Shown: positions 45,242 through 55,800 of the stretch, one piece after another
How the letters are laid out: each line of letters starts with the position of its first letter
Position numbering within the stretch: position 1 is the first letter of the stretch
Source: Sphingosinicella microcystinivorans
GTDB lineage: Bacteria; Pseudomonadota; Alphaproteobacteria; Sphingomonadales; Sphingomonadaceae
Length of the DNA: 64,000 nucleotides
Direction: 5' to 3'
Assembly (NCBI RefSeq): GCF_027941835.1
Contig: NZ_CP116005.1
Coordinates: 1,627,501-1,691,500 of the forward strand
Program-made: the position numbers and the translations under genes
Notes under the pieces: generated by a model
Seen by the model: the letters and a program-made list of their open reading frames with translations, nothing else
Database searches by the model: none
Told to the model about the DNA's origin: nothing

Positions 45242-46501
45242 TCAGTCCGATGCCTTCAGGATCGGGGCCAGCGTCTCGGCGCGGCCGTCGACTCCCGGGA
45301 CCGGCGCGATGCCGACGAGGCGCGCAAGCAGCGGATAGACATCGACGTTGTCGAACACCGGGAGCGCGGCCCCGGACGCGATCGCGGGGCCGGCGGCGAT
45401 GAACACGGCGGCCATGTCGGGCTCGGCCGGATCGTAGCCGTGCATACCCTTCAGGATATGCTCGCGATCCCGCGCCTGAATGGCCCAGCCGCTCGCCGCG
45501 AGGCAGAGGAATTCGGGGACGCGCGGATTCTTGCCATAGGCGAAGCGCGCGGGAAGCGCGCCCTTGCGCCAGCACTGCATATGGTCGTGCGGCGTGAGCA
45601 GCTTCGCCGCCACCTCGGCGTCCTTGCCAGGGATGGCATTGACGCCGGAGAACGGACCTTCGGTGACGATGGTGCCGATCTCGGGCGGGATCATGCCGTC
45701 GATGCGGATGACGCGCGCGTCGGCGGTGGCGCCCATGCCGTGGTCGGAGACGAGGACGATGTTCGCCGGCTGGCCGAGCGCGCCGAGGCCGCCGACGAGA
45801 TCGCCGATGAGCCTGTCGACCTCGGCGAGCGCGGCGGTGGTTTCCGGCGCGTCCGGCCCGAGTTCGTGGCCGACCGTGTCCACCGTGTCGAAATAGAGCG
45901 TGACGAAGCGCGGGCGGATCGTGGCGGGGCGGCGCATCCAGTCGAGCACGGTGTTGATGCGCTGCGTGCCGCTCACCGCCTTGTCGTAGCGCAGCCAGTC
46001 CTGCGGGCGCGTGCCGTGGATGGCGACTTCCGAACCCGGCCAGAACATCGTGCCGGTGCGGACGCCCGCCCTCTCGGCCGTCACCCAAAGCGGTTCGGCC
46101 TCGTCCCACCAGAACGGGTCGAGCGACTGGCGCGGGTCGCCGAGCGTGAAGCGCACGTCGGGGCGGCGGGGATCGGCCATCGTGTTGTCGACGATGCCGT
46201 GGCGATCGGGACGGAGGCCGGTGACGACGCTGTGGTGGTTCGGGAAGGTGAGCGAGGGGAACGATGGCCGCATCGACGCCTTCACGCCCGCAGCGGCAAG
46301 CGCGTTGATGTTGGGCGTGACGCCGCGCTCCAGATAGTCCGGCCGCAGCCCGTCGATGGAGACGAGGATGGTGACGGGCGCGCGCGCCTCCACTGTCGCC
46401 GCCGCTCGGGGGAGCGGGGTGGCGGCGCAGGCCGAAAGCGCGAGGACGACGAGCGCCGTGAGGAGCGCGCGCAGGGGGAGGCGATCGTGCATCATGCTCA
46501 T
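45242..46501 (-). CDS. Alkaline phosphatase-superfamily phosphodiesterase/nucleotide pyrophosphatase (lipoprotein)
   Basis: This 419-residue protein has a lipoprotein signal (TALVVLALSACAA, Cys lipobox) and the ENPP-type catalytic domain. Metal-binding Asp is in ILVSIDGLRPDYL, the nucleophile Thr in FPSLTFPNHHSVVTG, further ligands in YFDTVDTVGHELGP and LVSDHGMG, and a His in GMHGYDP. It should cleave phosphodiester or pyrophosphate bonds in the periplasm. It is downstream of ychF on the same strand. Confidence 0.92.
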   Translation of the reverse strand: MSMMHDRLPLRALLTALVVLALSACAATPLPRAAATVEARAPVTILVSIDGLRPDYLERGVTPNINALAAAGVKASMRPSFPSLTFPNHHSVVTGLRPDRHGIVDNTMADPRRPDVRFTLGDPRQSLDPFWWDEAEPLWVTAERAGVRTGTMFWPGSEVAIHGTRPQDWLRYDKAVSGTQRINTVLDWMRRPATIRPRFVTLYFDTVDTVGHELGPDAPETTAALAEVDRLIGDLVGGLGALGQPANIVLVSDHGMGATADARVIRIDGMIPPEIGTIVTEGPFSGVNAIPGKDAEVAAKLLTPHDHMQCWRKGALPARFAYGKNPRVPEFLCLAASGWAIQARDREHILKGMHGYDPAEPDMAAVFIAAGPAIASGAALPVFDNVDVYPLLARLVGIAPVPGVDGRAETLAPILKASD

Positions 46502-46533
46502 CTCCTTGCGCGGGCCACGTGACGGGCGGGTGA

Positions 46534-47634
46534 CTAGACGTTGAAGCGGAAGTGGAGGACGTCGCCGTCCTTCACCACATACTCCTTGCCTTCGAGGCGG
46601 AGCTTGCCCGCTTCCTTCGCGCCCTGCTCGCCGCCGAAGTTTACGAAATCATCGTAGGCGATGGTTTCTGCGCGGATGAAGCCCTTTTCGAAATCGGTGT
46701 GGATGACGCCCGCGGCGTTGGGAGCGGTGGCGCCTTTCTCGACGGTCCAGGCGCGGGCCTCCTTGGGGCCGACGGTGAAGAAGGTGATAAGATGAAGGAG
46801 GTCGTAGCCGGCGCGGATGACGCGGGCGAGGCCGGTTTCGGTGAGCCCGAGGTCGGCGAGGAAGTCGGGACGGTCGGCCGGGTCCATCTGGCTGATCTCG
46901 GCCTCGATAGCCGCGGAGATGACGATGCTCGCCGCGCCTTCGGTCTTCGCCCTGGCGGCAACTTTCTCCGAAAGCGCGTTGCCGGTCGCGGCCTCGTCCT
47001 CGCCGACGTTGCAGACGTAGAGCACGGGCTTGGCGGTGAGGAGCTGGGCCTGCGCCAGCACGCGGCGCTCCTCCTCGTCCCTCGGCTCCACCATGCGGGC
47101 GGGCTGGCCGTCCCTCAGCACGTCGAGCGCGCGGCCGAGCACGGCGGCGGCGATCTTCGCCTCCTTGTCGCCGCCCTGACCCTTCTTGACGAGGTTCGGC
47201 ACGCGCCGCTCGAGGCTCTCGATGTCGGCGAGCATCAGCTCGGTCTCGACGGTCTCGGCGTCGGCGATCGGATCGACGCGGCCGTCGACGTGGGTGATGT
47301 CGCCGTTCTCGAAGCAGCGCAGCACGTGGACGATGGCGTCCACCTCGCGGATGTTGCCGAGGAACTGGTTGCCGAGGCCCTCGCCCTTCGAGGCGCCGCG
47401 CACGAGCCCGGCGATGTCGACGAAGGCGAGCTGCGTCTCGATGACCTTCTGCGAGCCGGCGATCTCGGCGAGCCGGGTGAGCCGCGGATCGGGCACCGGC
47501 ACCTGGCCCACGTTGGGCTCGATCGTGCAGAACGGGAAGTTGGCGGCGGCGGCCGCCGCCGTCTCGGTGAGCGCGTTAAACAGCGTCGACTTGCCGACGT
47601 TCGGCAGGCCGACGATACCGCACTTGAACCCCAT
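46534..47634 (-). CDS. ychF: Redox-regulated ATPase YchF
   Basis: This 366-residue OBG-type P-loop protein begins with [20 protein letters not shown], followed by [12 protein letters not shown] and [20 protein letters not shown]. Its TGS-like C-terminus contains [20 protein letters not shown]. YchF binds ribosomes and prefers ATP over GTP because of a changed G4 motif. The gene starts 5 nt after the pth stop, so it belongs to the rplY-pth-ychF series. Confidence 0.97.
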   Translation of the reverse strand: MGFKCGIVGLPNVGKSTLFNALTETAAAAAANFPFCTIEPNVGQVPVPDPRLTRLAEIAGSQKVIETQLAFVDIAGLVRGASKGEGLGNQFLGNIREVDAIVHVLRCFENGDITHVDGRVDPIADAETVETELMLADIESLERRVPNLVKKGQGGDKEAKIAAAVLGRALDVLRDGQPARMVEPRDEEERRVLAQAQLLTAKPVLYVCNVGEDEAATGNALSEKVAARAKTEGAASIVISAAIEAEISQMDPADRPDFLADLGLTETGLARVIRAGYDLLHLITFFTVGPKEARAWTVEKGATAPNAAGVIHTDFEKGFIRAETIAYDDFVNFGGEQGAKEAGKLRLEGKEYVVKDGDVLHFRFNV

Positions 47635-47638
47635 CAGA

Positions 47639-48220
47639 TCAGGCCTTTCCGTTGGTTTGCATGGCGAGCGCCACGTCGCTCATGAAGCGCGCGTCGTCGC
47701 CAGCCGCCAGCCACTTCGCCTCGCGCGCGACGGCGCCGAGCAGGTCGGCGAGCGGCTCCATCTCCGCCTTCGCATAGTTGCCGAGCACATGGCCCGTCAC
47801 CCGCGCCTTGTCGCCGGGGTGGCCGATGCCGATGCGGACGCGGCGGAAATCCTCGCCGATGTGCGCGGCGATCGAGCGGATGCCGTTGTGGCCCGCCGCG
47901 CCGCCGCCCGTCTTCACCTTCACCTTCATCGGCGCGAGGTCGAGCTCGTCGTAGAACACCGTCACGTCGCCGGGCGAAAGCTTGTAGAAGCGCATCGCCT
48001 CGCCGACGCTCCGGCCGCTGTCGTTCATGAAGGTCTGCGGCTTCAGCAGCAGCACGCGCTCGCCGCCGATGCTGCCGTCCGCGATCAGCCCCTTGAACTT
48101 CTTCGTCCACGGGCCGAAGCGGTGGACATCGGCGATCGTGTCGGCCGCCATGAAGCCGACATTGTGCCGGTGAAGCGCATAGGCGCCCCCCGGATTGCCG
48201 AGGCCGACGAAAAGCTGCAT
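47639..48220 (-). CDS. pth: Peptidyl-tRNA hydrolase
   Basis: Pth recycles peptidyl-tRNAs dropped from ribosomes. The 193-residue protein has [20 protein letters not shown] with the catalytic His, [13 protein letters not shown] with a conserved Asn, and [20 protein letters not shown] followed by GHNGIRSI. It is between rplY and ychF in the common alphaproteobacterial order. Confidence 0.97.
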   Translation of the reverse strand: MQLFVGLGNPGGAYALHRHNVGFMAADTIADVHRFGPWTKKFKGLIADGSIGGERVLLLKPQTFMNDSGRSVGEAMRFYKLSPGDVTVFYDELDLAPMKVKVKTGGGAAGHNGIRSIAAHIGEDFRRVRIGIGHPGDKARVTGHVLGNYAKAEMEPLADLLGAVAREAKWLAAGDDARFMSDVALAMQTNGKA

Positions 48221-48262
48221 CGCGTGAGGAAACGCCCGGCACGGAGGCCGGGCGTCCTATGG

Positions 48263-48886
48263 TCAGGCGGCTTCGCCTTCGCCCTCGGCGGCGGCTTCGG
48301 CGTCCTCGCTCGAACGCAGCGCCGACGGCGCGACGATGGTGGCGACGGTGAAGTCGCGGTCGTCGATCACGGGCCTCGCGCCGGCGGGCAGCGCGAAGGC
48401 CGAGATGTGCAGCGATTCGCCCACGTCGAGGCCCTTCAGCGAAGCGACGAGCTCGTCGGGGATCGCGTCGGCCGGGCAGACCAGCTCGACCTCGTGGCGG
48501 ACGATGTTGAGCACCGCGCCGCGCTTGATGCCGGGCGAGGCCTCTTCGTCGGTGAAGCGCACCGGAACCGCGACCGTGACGCGCGCGTCCTTCGACAGGC
48601 GCAGGAAGTCGACGTGGATCGGACGGTCGGTGACGGGGTGGAACTGCACGTCGCGGGGCAGCGTGCGTTCGGTCTTTCCGCCGACCTCGACCTCGACGAC
48701 CGAGTTCAGGAAATGGCCGGTCTGCAGCATCTTGACGAGGGCCTTCGCCTCGACATGGACCTGCACGGGTTCCTTGTTGTTGCCGTAGATCACGGCGGGG
48801 ACGCGGCCTTCGCGACGGATTGCACGGGAGGCTCCCTTGCCTGCCCGGTCGCGCGCTTCAGCCGCGAGCTTCAGCGCTTCACTCAT
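48263..48886 (-). CDS. rplY: 50S ribosomal protein L25/general stress protein Ctc
   Basis: This 207-residue protein binds 5S rRNA in the large ribosomal subunit. It has the L25 N-terminal domain ([20 protein letters not shown] and [13 protein letters not shown], with [20 protein letters not shown]) and the longer Ctc-type C-terminal beta domain, ending in an acidic Ala/Glu tail. It is followed by pth and ychF on the same strand. Confidence 0.96.
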   Translation of the reverse strand: MSEALKLAAEARDRAGKGASRAIRREGRVPAVIYGNNKEPVQVHVEAKALVKMLQTGHFLNSVVEVEVGGKTERTLPRDVQFHPVTDRPIHVDFLRLSKDARVTVAVPVRFTDEEASPGIKRGAVLNIVRHEVELVCPADAIPDELVASLKGLDVGESLHISAFALPAGARPVIDDRDFTVATIVAPSALRSSEDAEAAAEGEGEAA

Positions 48887-49005
48887 CTGTATCTCTCCAT
48901 TGGTTCAAACCCGTGCAGCCGCCTCCAGGGATGACCAGCCGCTCGGGAAGCGGTGCCCGTACACGCCGAAGCGCGGAAATGCAAGGGATTCGGGCGGTGC
49001 AGATC

Positions 49006-49086
49006 CGTGCGTCCCTCGACTTCGCTCGGGATGATGATGGTAGAGCTATAAGGGTTTTCATCCCGAGCGAAGTCGAGGGACGCACG
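49006..49086. repeat. 29-bp perfect inverted repeat (REP-like, possible terminator)
   Basis: The arms at 49006-49034 and 49058-49086 are exact inverse complements over 29 bases, with a 23-nt loop. The core CCCTCGACTTCGCTCGGGAT is of a type often scattered in sphingomonad genomes. It lies 9 nt beyond the TraB-like stop and upstream of rplY, so it could end the TraB-like transcript. Confidence 0.75.
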
Positions 49087-49095
49087 ACCGCGCCG

Positions 49096-50022
49096 TCAGT
49101 TCAGCCGTTCGACCTTCAGACCCTTCGCCTCCAGCATGGACTGCACGCTGTCCTTGCCCGCGAGGTGGCCCGTGCCGACCGCGACGAACACGGTGCCGGG
49201 GGTGGTTTCGAGGCGCTCGGCGATCCAGTTCGCCCAGTTGAGGTTGCGGTCGGTGAGCAGGCGCTTGGCGAGGCCGGGCGAATCGCGCGTGTCGTCCTCC
49301 AGCAGGTCGGCGACCGCATCGACGTCGCCGGCGAGCCAGCTGTTCACGGCGTTCCTGATGACCGCGTCGATGTCGTCGATGTCGTCGAGCGAGTTGACGA
49401 GCAGCGTGCGCTGCTCGGCCTCGGGCAGCGTGTCGAAGAAGCCGAGCTGCTCGGTCATCGTCTCCAGCGCCTCGATGCGCTTGCGCTGCGCGGCGGCGCG
49501 TGTGGAGAGCTGATACTCGACGCCGCCCTCGATGCCGTAGCCGAGCTTCTGGATGCGCGCGGTGGAGAGCGACATGGTGGCGAGCCACGTCTCCATCGCA
49601 TCGAGCGCGGCGGCGGGCACGCCCGCGTGCGCGATCGCGGCGGCAAGCTCGTCGCGCTCGTCCGCCGGAACGCGCTCGGCGAGCGGCGGCAGGCCGGGCG
49701 TGTAGCCCATCTTGAGGATGATCGGCGTCGTCACCTTCGCGTCGTTGGTGCCGAGCACTTCGAGCACCAGCGTGTCGGAGGCATCGAACGCCTTCGCGAC
49801 CGGCGGCGCCAGCCACTCGGTGCCCTCCGGGAGCATGTGGATCGTGCCGAACAGGTATATGGTGGTGTCGGCATCCTTCACCGCCCAGAGCGCCGGGCCC
49901 TTCGCGGGAGCGGTCGCCGCGGCGGCCTGTTCGGGGGCTTCGTCCTGCGCCTTGCCGGGGGATTGCGCCGTGCAGGCGATGAGCATGAAGGCGCCGAGCG
50001 CCGCTTTCAATCGCGATATCAT
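49096..50022 (-). CDS. TraB/GumN family lipoprotein
   Basis: This protein of about 308 residues has a short lipoprotein-type signal (RLKAALGAFMLIACTAQ) and the TraB/GumN (Tiki-like) domain with TTIYLFGTIHMLPEGTEW at the start, GYTPGLPPLAERVP and the C-terminal TVFVAVGTGHLAGKDSVQSM. The two GxxH-type motifs are the family's putative metal site. ATG 50022 places the signal at the N-terminus; 50055 is also possible. Function is not established for bacterial members. Confidence 0.85.
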   Translation of the reverse strand: MISRLKAALGAFMLIACTAQSPGKAQDEAPEQAAAATAPAKGPALWAVKDADTTIYLFGTIHMLPEGTEWLAPPVAKAFDASDTLVLEVLGTNDAKVTTPIILKMGYTPGLPPLAERVPADERDELAAAIAHAGVPAAALDAMETWLATMSLSTARIQKLGYGIEGGVEYQLSTRAAAQRKRIEALETMTEQLGFFDTLPEAEQRTLLVNSLDDIDDIDAVIRNAVNSWLAGDVDAVADLLEDDTRDSPGLAKRLLTDRNLNWANWIAERLETTPGTVFVAVGTGHLAGKDSVQSMLEAKGLKVERLN

Positions 50023-50214
50023 GACGCGAACATAGGGATGCTTTCGAAGCTTCACCAGAACCGTCGGAATTTCTTACAGTTCCGGAACGACTTTCCACAA
50101 GTCGGTTTATTTCCCTTTTGAAAACGCATCGAAAATCGACCTTGGCATTGATCGTGCATCCACGTTGCCCGTGGCGCAGAACAGGTTTGCGCCCGCAGGC
50201 AAGGGAACGGGGAA

Positions 50215-51003
50215 ATGCGTTTGAAACTCTTGGCCGGTGCGGCGGCGGTACTCGCGACGCCCGCGCTCGCCGCGCCGGTCGACCTCACGGGATGGCAGGC
50301 CGACGTGCTCGACGATGTGCCCGGGAACGCCAACTGGGTCGTGCAGCCGGGCAACGATTCCGTGCTGCAGACCGTGAACGGACTGCCGACGATCTTCTTC
50401 AAGGACGGCGCCAATGCGCAGGGCCTGGCGCTCTCCGGCACGATCAAGGTCACGACCACCAGCGACGACGACTATGTCGGCTTCGTGCTCGGCTACAGCG
50501 ACGGCGAGATCAACGCGTCGAACGCCGATTTCATCCTGATCGACTGGAAGCAGTCGGACCAGTTCTCGGGCAACATGGCGTATGACGGGCTGTCCATCTC
50601 CCGCGTTTCCGGAAACGCGGCGGCGGCGTCCGAATACGACTTCTGGGGGCATGAAGGCGTGGTGCAGGAGCTGAAGCGCGCGACGACGCTCGGCTCCACC
50701 GGCTGGGCCGACAACACCGAATACACGTTCGACCTGATCTTCCTGCCGGACCTCATCCAGGTGAAGGTCGGCGGCGTTCTCGAACTGAGCCTGACGGCGG
50801 CGGAAGCCGGGCTTGCGGCGTTCGACAACGGGTCGTTCGGTTTCTACAACTACAGCCAGAGCAATGTGCTCTACGCGGGCATCACCGAGGATGTCGCGCC
50901 CGACCCCGATCCGCCGGTCGTCGGCGTGCCGGAGCCCGGAATGCTGGGCCTGTTCGGCCTCGGCCTCGTCGGCGTGGGGGCGCTCCGCCGCCGCCGCAGG
51001 TAG
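50215..51003 (+). CDS. PEP-CTERM sorting domain protein
   Basis: This 262-residue secreted protein has an N-terminal signal peptide (LLAGAAAVLATPALA), a central beta-sandwich recalling thrombospondin C-terminal domains (DDYVGFVLGYSDGEINASNA, DFILIDWKQ), and a classical PEP-CTERM tail: VPEPG, a hydrophobic helix LGLFGLGLVGVGAL and RRRRR. The tail marks it for exosortase processing and delivery to the cell surface or exopolysaccharide. No exosortase gene is in the window. Confidence 0.92.
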   Translation: MRLKLLAGAAAVLATPALAAPVDLTGWQADVLDDVPGNANWVVQPGNDSVLQTVNGLPTIFFKDGANAQGLALSGTIKVTTTSDDDYVGFVLGYSDGEINASNADFILIDWKQSDQFSGNMAYDGLSISRVSGNAAAASEYDFWGHEGVVQELKRATTLGSTGWADNTEYTFDLIFLPDLIQVKVGGVLELSLTAAEAGLAAFDNGSFGFYNYSQSNVLYAGITEDVAPDPDPPVVGVPEPGMLGLFGLGLVGVGALRRRRR

Positions 51004-51052
51004 CCGGTCCTTTACGGGGAAAAGCAGCAGGGGCGCCGTGCGGCGCCCCTGT

Positions 51053-52582
51053 TCATTCCGCCGCCTTGTAGCCCGCCGCCTTGTAACGCTCCTTCAGCAG
51101 CCGCTTGTAGAGCTTGCCCGTGTCGTGCCGCGGCAGTTCCGGCTCGAAGTCGACCGAGCGCGGGCATTTGACGTGGCTGAGGTGCGCGCGGGCGAAGGCG
51201 ATCAGCTCGGCCTCCAGCTCCGGCCCGGCGTCCGCCCAGTCGCGCGGCTGCACGACCGCCTTCACCTCCTCGCCCATCTCCTCGTGGGGGATGCCGAACA
51301 CCGCGACGTCCGCCACCTTGGGGTGCATGACGAGCACGTTCTCGGCTTCCTGCGGATAGACGTTCACGCCGCCGGTGATGATCATGTAGGCGGCGCGGTC
51401 GGTGAGGAACAGGTAGCCGTCCTCGTCGACGTAGCCGATGTCGCCGAAGGTGGCGCCGTGCTCCTCGTGCCGGACGCTTTGCGTCTTCTTGGGGTCGTTG
51501 TGGTAGGCGAACTCGCCGCCGCCCGCGAAGTAGATGCGGCCCTCGCGCCCCGGCGGCAGCAGCGCGCCCTCGTCGTCGAGGATGCGGATCTCGCCGAGCA
51601 GCGAGCGGCCGACCGTGCCGGGCTTCCTCAGCCACTCCTGCGGGCTGACCGCGCAGAAGCCGGCGCCCTCGGTGGAGGCGTAGTATTCGTAGATCGTCTC
51701 CCCCCACCAGTCGATCATCCGGCGCTTGACCTCGACGGGGCAGGGGGCGGCGGCATGGATCGCCACCCTGAGGCTGGAGAGGTCGTAGCGCGCGCGGACC
51801 TCGTCCGGCAGCTTCAGCATCCGCACGAACATCGTCGGCACGAGCTGCGTGTGCGTGACGCGGTACTGCTGGACGAACGCGAGATAGCGCTCGGGGTCGA
51901 ACTGCCTCATCACGACGAGCGTTCCGCCCGCGCGGTGCACGGCCATCGAGTAGCGCAGCGGCGCGGCATGGTAGAGCGGCGCGGGCGACAGGTAGATCAT
52001 GTCCGCATCGAAGGCGTAGAGCGCCTTCGTCAGCATGAACAGCGGGCTCACCTCGTCGATCGGCCCCTCGGAGAGCGGGCCGATGACGCCTTTCGGCCGC
52101 CCCGTCGTGCCCGACGAGTAGAGCATGTCGCGGCCCTGCGATTCGTCGGCGATGCGGGTGTCCGGCTGTTCGGCGACGGCGGCGCCGAAGTCCGCGAAGC
52201 CCGGGATCGCGCCGCCCACCGCGAAGCGCGGGCCGGGCACCTCCAGCCGCGCCGCCACGTCGGCGAGGCCGGGGCTCGCGAACAGCATCCTCGCGCCGGA
52301 ATCGCCGAGGATGTACTGGGCCTCGTCGCGCCCGAGCTTGGTCGACATCGCGGTGAACACGATGCCGGCGCGCTGCGCGCCCCAGCAGATGGGCAGGAAC
52401 TCCAGCCCGTTCTCCATCATCAGCGCGATCACGTCGCCGCGTTTCAGGCCGTGCGCGCGGATCAGCTGCGCGACGCGGTTGGAGAGCGCCTCGAGGCCGC
52501 CGTAGGTGAGCGTTTCGCCGGTCTCGGCGATGACGATCGCGGTCTTGTCGGGGGTCTCATCGGCAAAGACGTATGGATGCAT
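51053..52582 (-). CDS. AMP-dependent acid-CoA ligase
   Basis: This 509-residue ANL ligase activates a carboxylic acid as its CoA thioester. It has LYSSGTTGRPKGVIGPL, IYEYYASTEGAGFC, GDIGYVDEDGYLFLTDRAAY, MIITGGVNVYPQEAENVL and the C-terminal RHDTGKLYKRLL with a catalytic Lys. It resembles the crotonobetaine/FadK-like group. It lies outside the catabolic island and has no matching operator upstream. Between it and the autotransporter (52583-52818) I see only the two divergent promoter regions. Confidence 0.92.
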   Translation of the reverse strand: MHPYVFADETPDKTAIVIAETGETLTYGGLEALSNRVAQLIRAHGLKRGDVIALMMENGLEFLPICWGAQRAGIVFTAMSTKLGRDEAQYILGDSGARMLFASPGLADVAARLEVPGPRFAVGGAIPGFADFGAAVAEQPDTRIADESQGRDMLYSSGTTGRPKGVIGPLSEGPIDEVSPLFMLTKALYAFDADMIYLSPAPLYHAAPLRYSMAVHRAGGTLVVMRQFDPERYLAFVQQYRVTHTQLVPTMFVRMLKLPDEVRARYDLSSLRVAIHAAAPCPVEVKRRMIDWWGETIYEYYASTEGAGFCAVSPQEWLRKPGTVGRSLLGEIRILDDEGALLPPGREGRIYFAGGGEFAYHNDPKKTQSVRHEEHGATFGDIGYVDEDGYLFLTDRAAYMIITGGVNVYPQEAENVLVMHPKVADVAVFGIPHEEMGEEVKAVVQPRDWADAGPELEAELIAFARAHLSHVKCPRSVDFEPELPRHDTGKLYKRLLKERYKAAGYKAAE

Positions 52583-52818
52583 GACGGTTCTAGTCCTCCC
52601 GCGGCCACGCTATCAAAAGCTGTTGCACAAAGACACGCTGGCGGCTTCGTCAGGTTGCCGCGGCGGGGGCGGCCATTGACGGCAGCGGGGCTTGGCCCTA
52701 TCCGCCACAGAGCGTTCCGAAGCGCCAGGGAGGCGGTGTCGTGCGGCGTTCCGTCCGGTCCGAGTGGGGTGGGCCGGTGGTGATGCTCGGCGCCGTCGGC
52801 AGTATCTGAAAGGGCCCC

Positions 52819-55800
52819 ATGAGCACGTTCCGCAGCACGTCCCGCGTCACCTCGTCGTTCATCGCCAGCATTGGGGCCAGCGCCTCGCTGATCGCGCTCG
52901 CCGCCGGACCGGCCGCCGCGGCGGACCTGACGGTCACGGGCACGCGCAACACGCCGATCACCACGTCGAACGCGAACAGCGGGCCGGGCAACGTCATCGT
53001 CGACGGCACCGTCGACGTCTCCGGCGGCACGGCGATCACGGTCGATTCGAGCCACAGCGTCACGGTGAACGCCTCGCGCACCGTGAAGACGACGACGGAA
53101 TCGAACGGCACCGGCGTCGCCGTCGTCGCGCCCGCGGGCGGGCTTTCCGGCACGATCACCAACAACGGCGCGATCCAGGTGACGGGCACGGGCGCGAACG
53201 ATGCGGTCGGCACCAACAACGTCGGGCTGCTGATCGGCGGCGCGGGCACGTTTACGGGCAATGTCGTGAGCGGCAGCGGCAGCTCGATCACGGTCGGCGG
53301 CACCGATTCCTACGGCGTCTCCGTGACCTCGCGCCTCGACGGCGACCTCGGCGTGAACGGCGTCTCGGTGACGGGCGCGCGCTCGGTCGCGGTTTCCGTG
53401 TCGGGCGAAGTCACCGGCGACGTGAAGGTCACGGGCGGCGTCGCCGCGACGGGCGCGGACGGCGCCGCGCTCGCGGTCAGCGGCACGGTCGGCGGCGGCA
53501 TCGCCAACGCGGGCGCCATCGCCACCGGGCAGGCGCAGACGACGAATTCGAGCGGGGAGGCGGTTCCCGCGGTCGCCGGCAAGGCGAGCGTGCTCATCTC
53601 CGGCACGGTCGGCGGCGGCTTCGTCAACGACCGCTACTACGTGGACGAGGACGGCAACCGCGTCGCGCCCGCCGACGTCGACACCACCAAGCACACGCTG
53701 GTCGCGGGCACGGTCACGGCGCTCGGCGGCGCGCCGGCGATCCTCGTGTCCCCCGGCGCGGCCGGCACGGCGAACACCGTCGTCGGCAATGTCGGCACGG
53801 GCGCGGACGCCTACGGCATCGTCAACCGCTCGTCGATCACGGTGAGCGGCAGCACCGCGGGCCGCGAGACGGACGCCGTCAGAGTGGCGGGCGGCAACGG
53901 CTTCACCGCGAGCGTCGGCGGCGGCATCAGCAACCAGTCGAGCGCCAGCATCACCGCCTCCGCGATCGACGCGGCGGCGAGCGGCATCCGCGTCGGCGAC
54001 GGCGGCATCGCGCCCGGGATCGCGAACGGCGGCCGCATCACCGTGCGCGGCAACCGCACCGCGAACAGCGACGGCACCTTCGGCGCGGGCGGCAACGCCT
54101 ACGGCATCCGCGTCGATTCGGGCGCGTCGGTGGATTCGGTGACGAACAGCGGCACCATCCAGGTCTCCGCGCACGGCGACAACAAGACCGCCTACGGCAT
54201 CTATTCGGCGGCGGGCGTCTCCACGATCACCAACAGCGGCACGATTCAGGCGGTCGCGGGCAGCGGCGAGAACGTCTCCGCCTACGCCATCGACACCTCG
54301 GCGAGCGCGGCGGGCGTCACGCTGAACAACTCGGGCACGATCAGCGGCGCGGTGCGGCTCGGCGCGGGCAGCGACACCGTCAACGTCACGGACGGCACCG
54401 TCACCGGCGCCATCAGCTTCGGCGGCGGCGCGAATGCGCTGAACATCAGCGGCGGCACGGTTTCCGGCGGCGTGTCGGCGAGCGGCGGCACGCTCGCGCT
54501 CGGCATGACCGGCGGCACGCTCGACCTCACGAGCCAGGACGGCCTCGCGCTCCAGAGCCTCACCGCCTCCGGCGCCTCGAAGATCATCCTCGACGTCGGC
54601 ACCGACTTCACGGGGCTCGAGGTCGCGGGCGCGGCGAGCTTCACGGGCACGAGCACGATCCAGCTCAACATCACCGATCTCCTGGCGGGCGAGCGGACGA
54701 TCAATGTCGTCACCGCGGGCGGCGGCATCACCACCGACCACCCCGACACGATCCTCACCGCCGACAGCGTGCCCTACATCTACGCCGTCGACGACGTGAG
54801 CGTCGGCGCGGACGCCATCAGCATCGACCTCCGCCGCAAGGGCGGCGGCGAGCTCGGCCTCACCAGCGAGTACAGCAAGATCTACGAGGCCTCGATCGGC
54901 GCGCTCGCCGACGAGCAGGCGCTCACCTCCGCCGTCAATGCGCTGCGCGACGAAGCTTCGGTGCAGGCCGCCGTGCGCCAGATGACGCCGACGACGTTCG
55001 GCAGCGCCGCCGCGCGCGTGCTGATCGCCAATCAGGACGCCGACTTCGGCGTGCTCGGCCACCGGATGCAGACCATCCGCCAGTCGTTCCACGGCGGCGG
55101 CATCGACGCGGTGGAGCGCGCCCGCTTCGGCGTGTGGCTCCAGCAGACCGGCAACTTCTTCAGCAAGAAGGACCGCGAGACCGACCCCGGTTTCGACGGC
55201 AACTCCTACGGCCTCACCGCGGGCGGCGACCTCCTCGTCGGCGAGCGCGCGGCGGTGGGCGCCGGCCTCAGCTTCATCTCGAGCGAGGTCGATCCGGACG
55301 GGCTTTCGGACAGCCCGCTCGTCGTCAAGAACCTGCAGGGCGACATCTACACGACCATCAAGTTCGGCCGCCTGTTCGTCGACGCGACCGCGGGCTACGC
55401 GATGAACGACTACCGCAGCCGCCGCGTCATCAGCTTCGGCGGGCTGGACCGCGAGGCGGAGGCGAAGTTCTCGGGCTCGCAGCTCTCGGCCAACCTCACC
55501 GTCGGCTACGAGATGCCGCTCGGCGGGCGGCTGCGCATCACGCCCAGCAACAACATCAACGTGCTGAAGGTGAAGCAGGACGGCTACTCCGAGGACGGTG
55601 CGGGCGCGCTCAACCTCGAAATCGAGAAACTGTCGTTCGACATCGTGCGCGGCACCTCGAAGCTCGCGCTCGGCTACGGCATCCCGATCGGCGACGGCGA
55701 GCTGTGGCTGGAGATGCGCGGCGCCTACATCTACCGCCTCGCCGGCGATCAGGTGATCGGCACCAGGGGCCAGTTCCTCGCCACCGGCGCGGCCTTCTAC

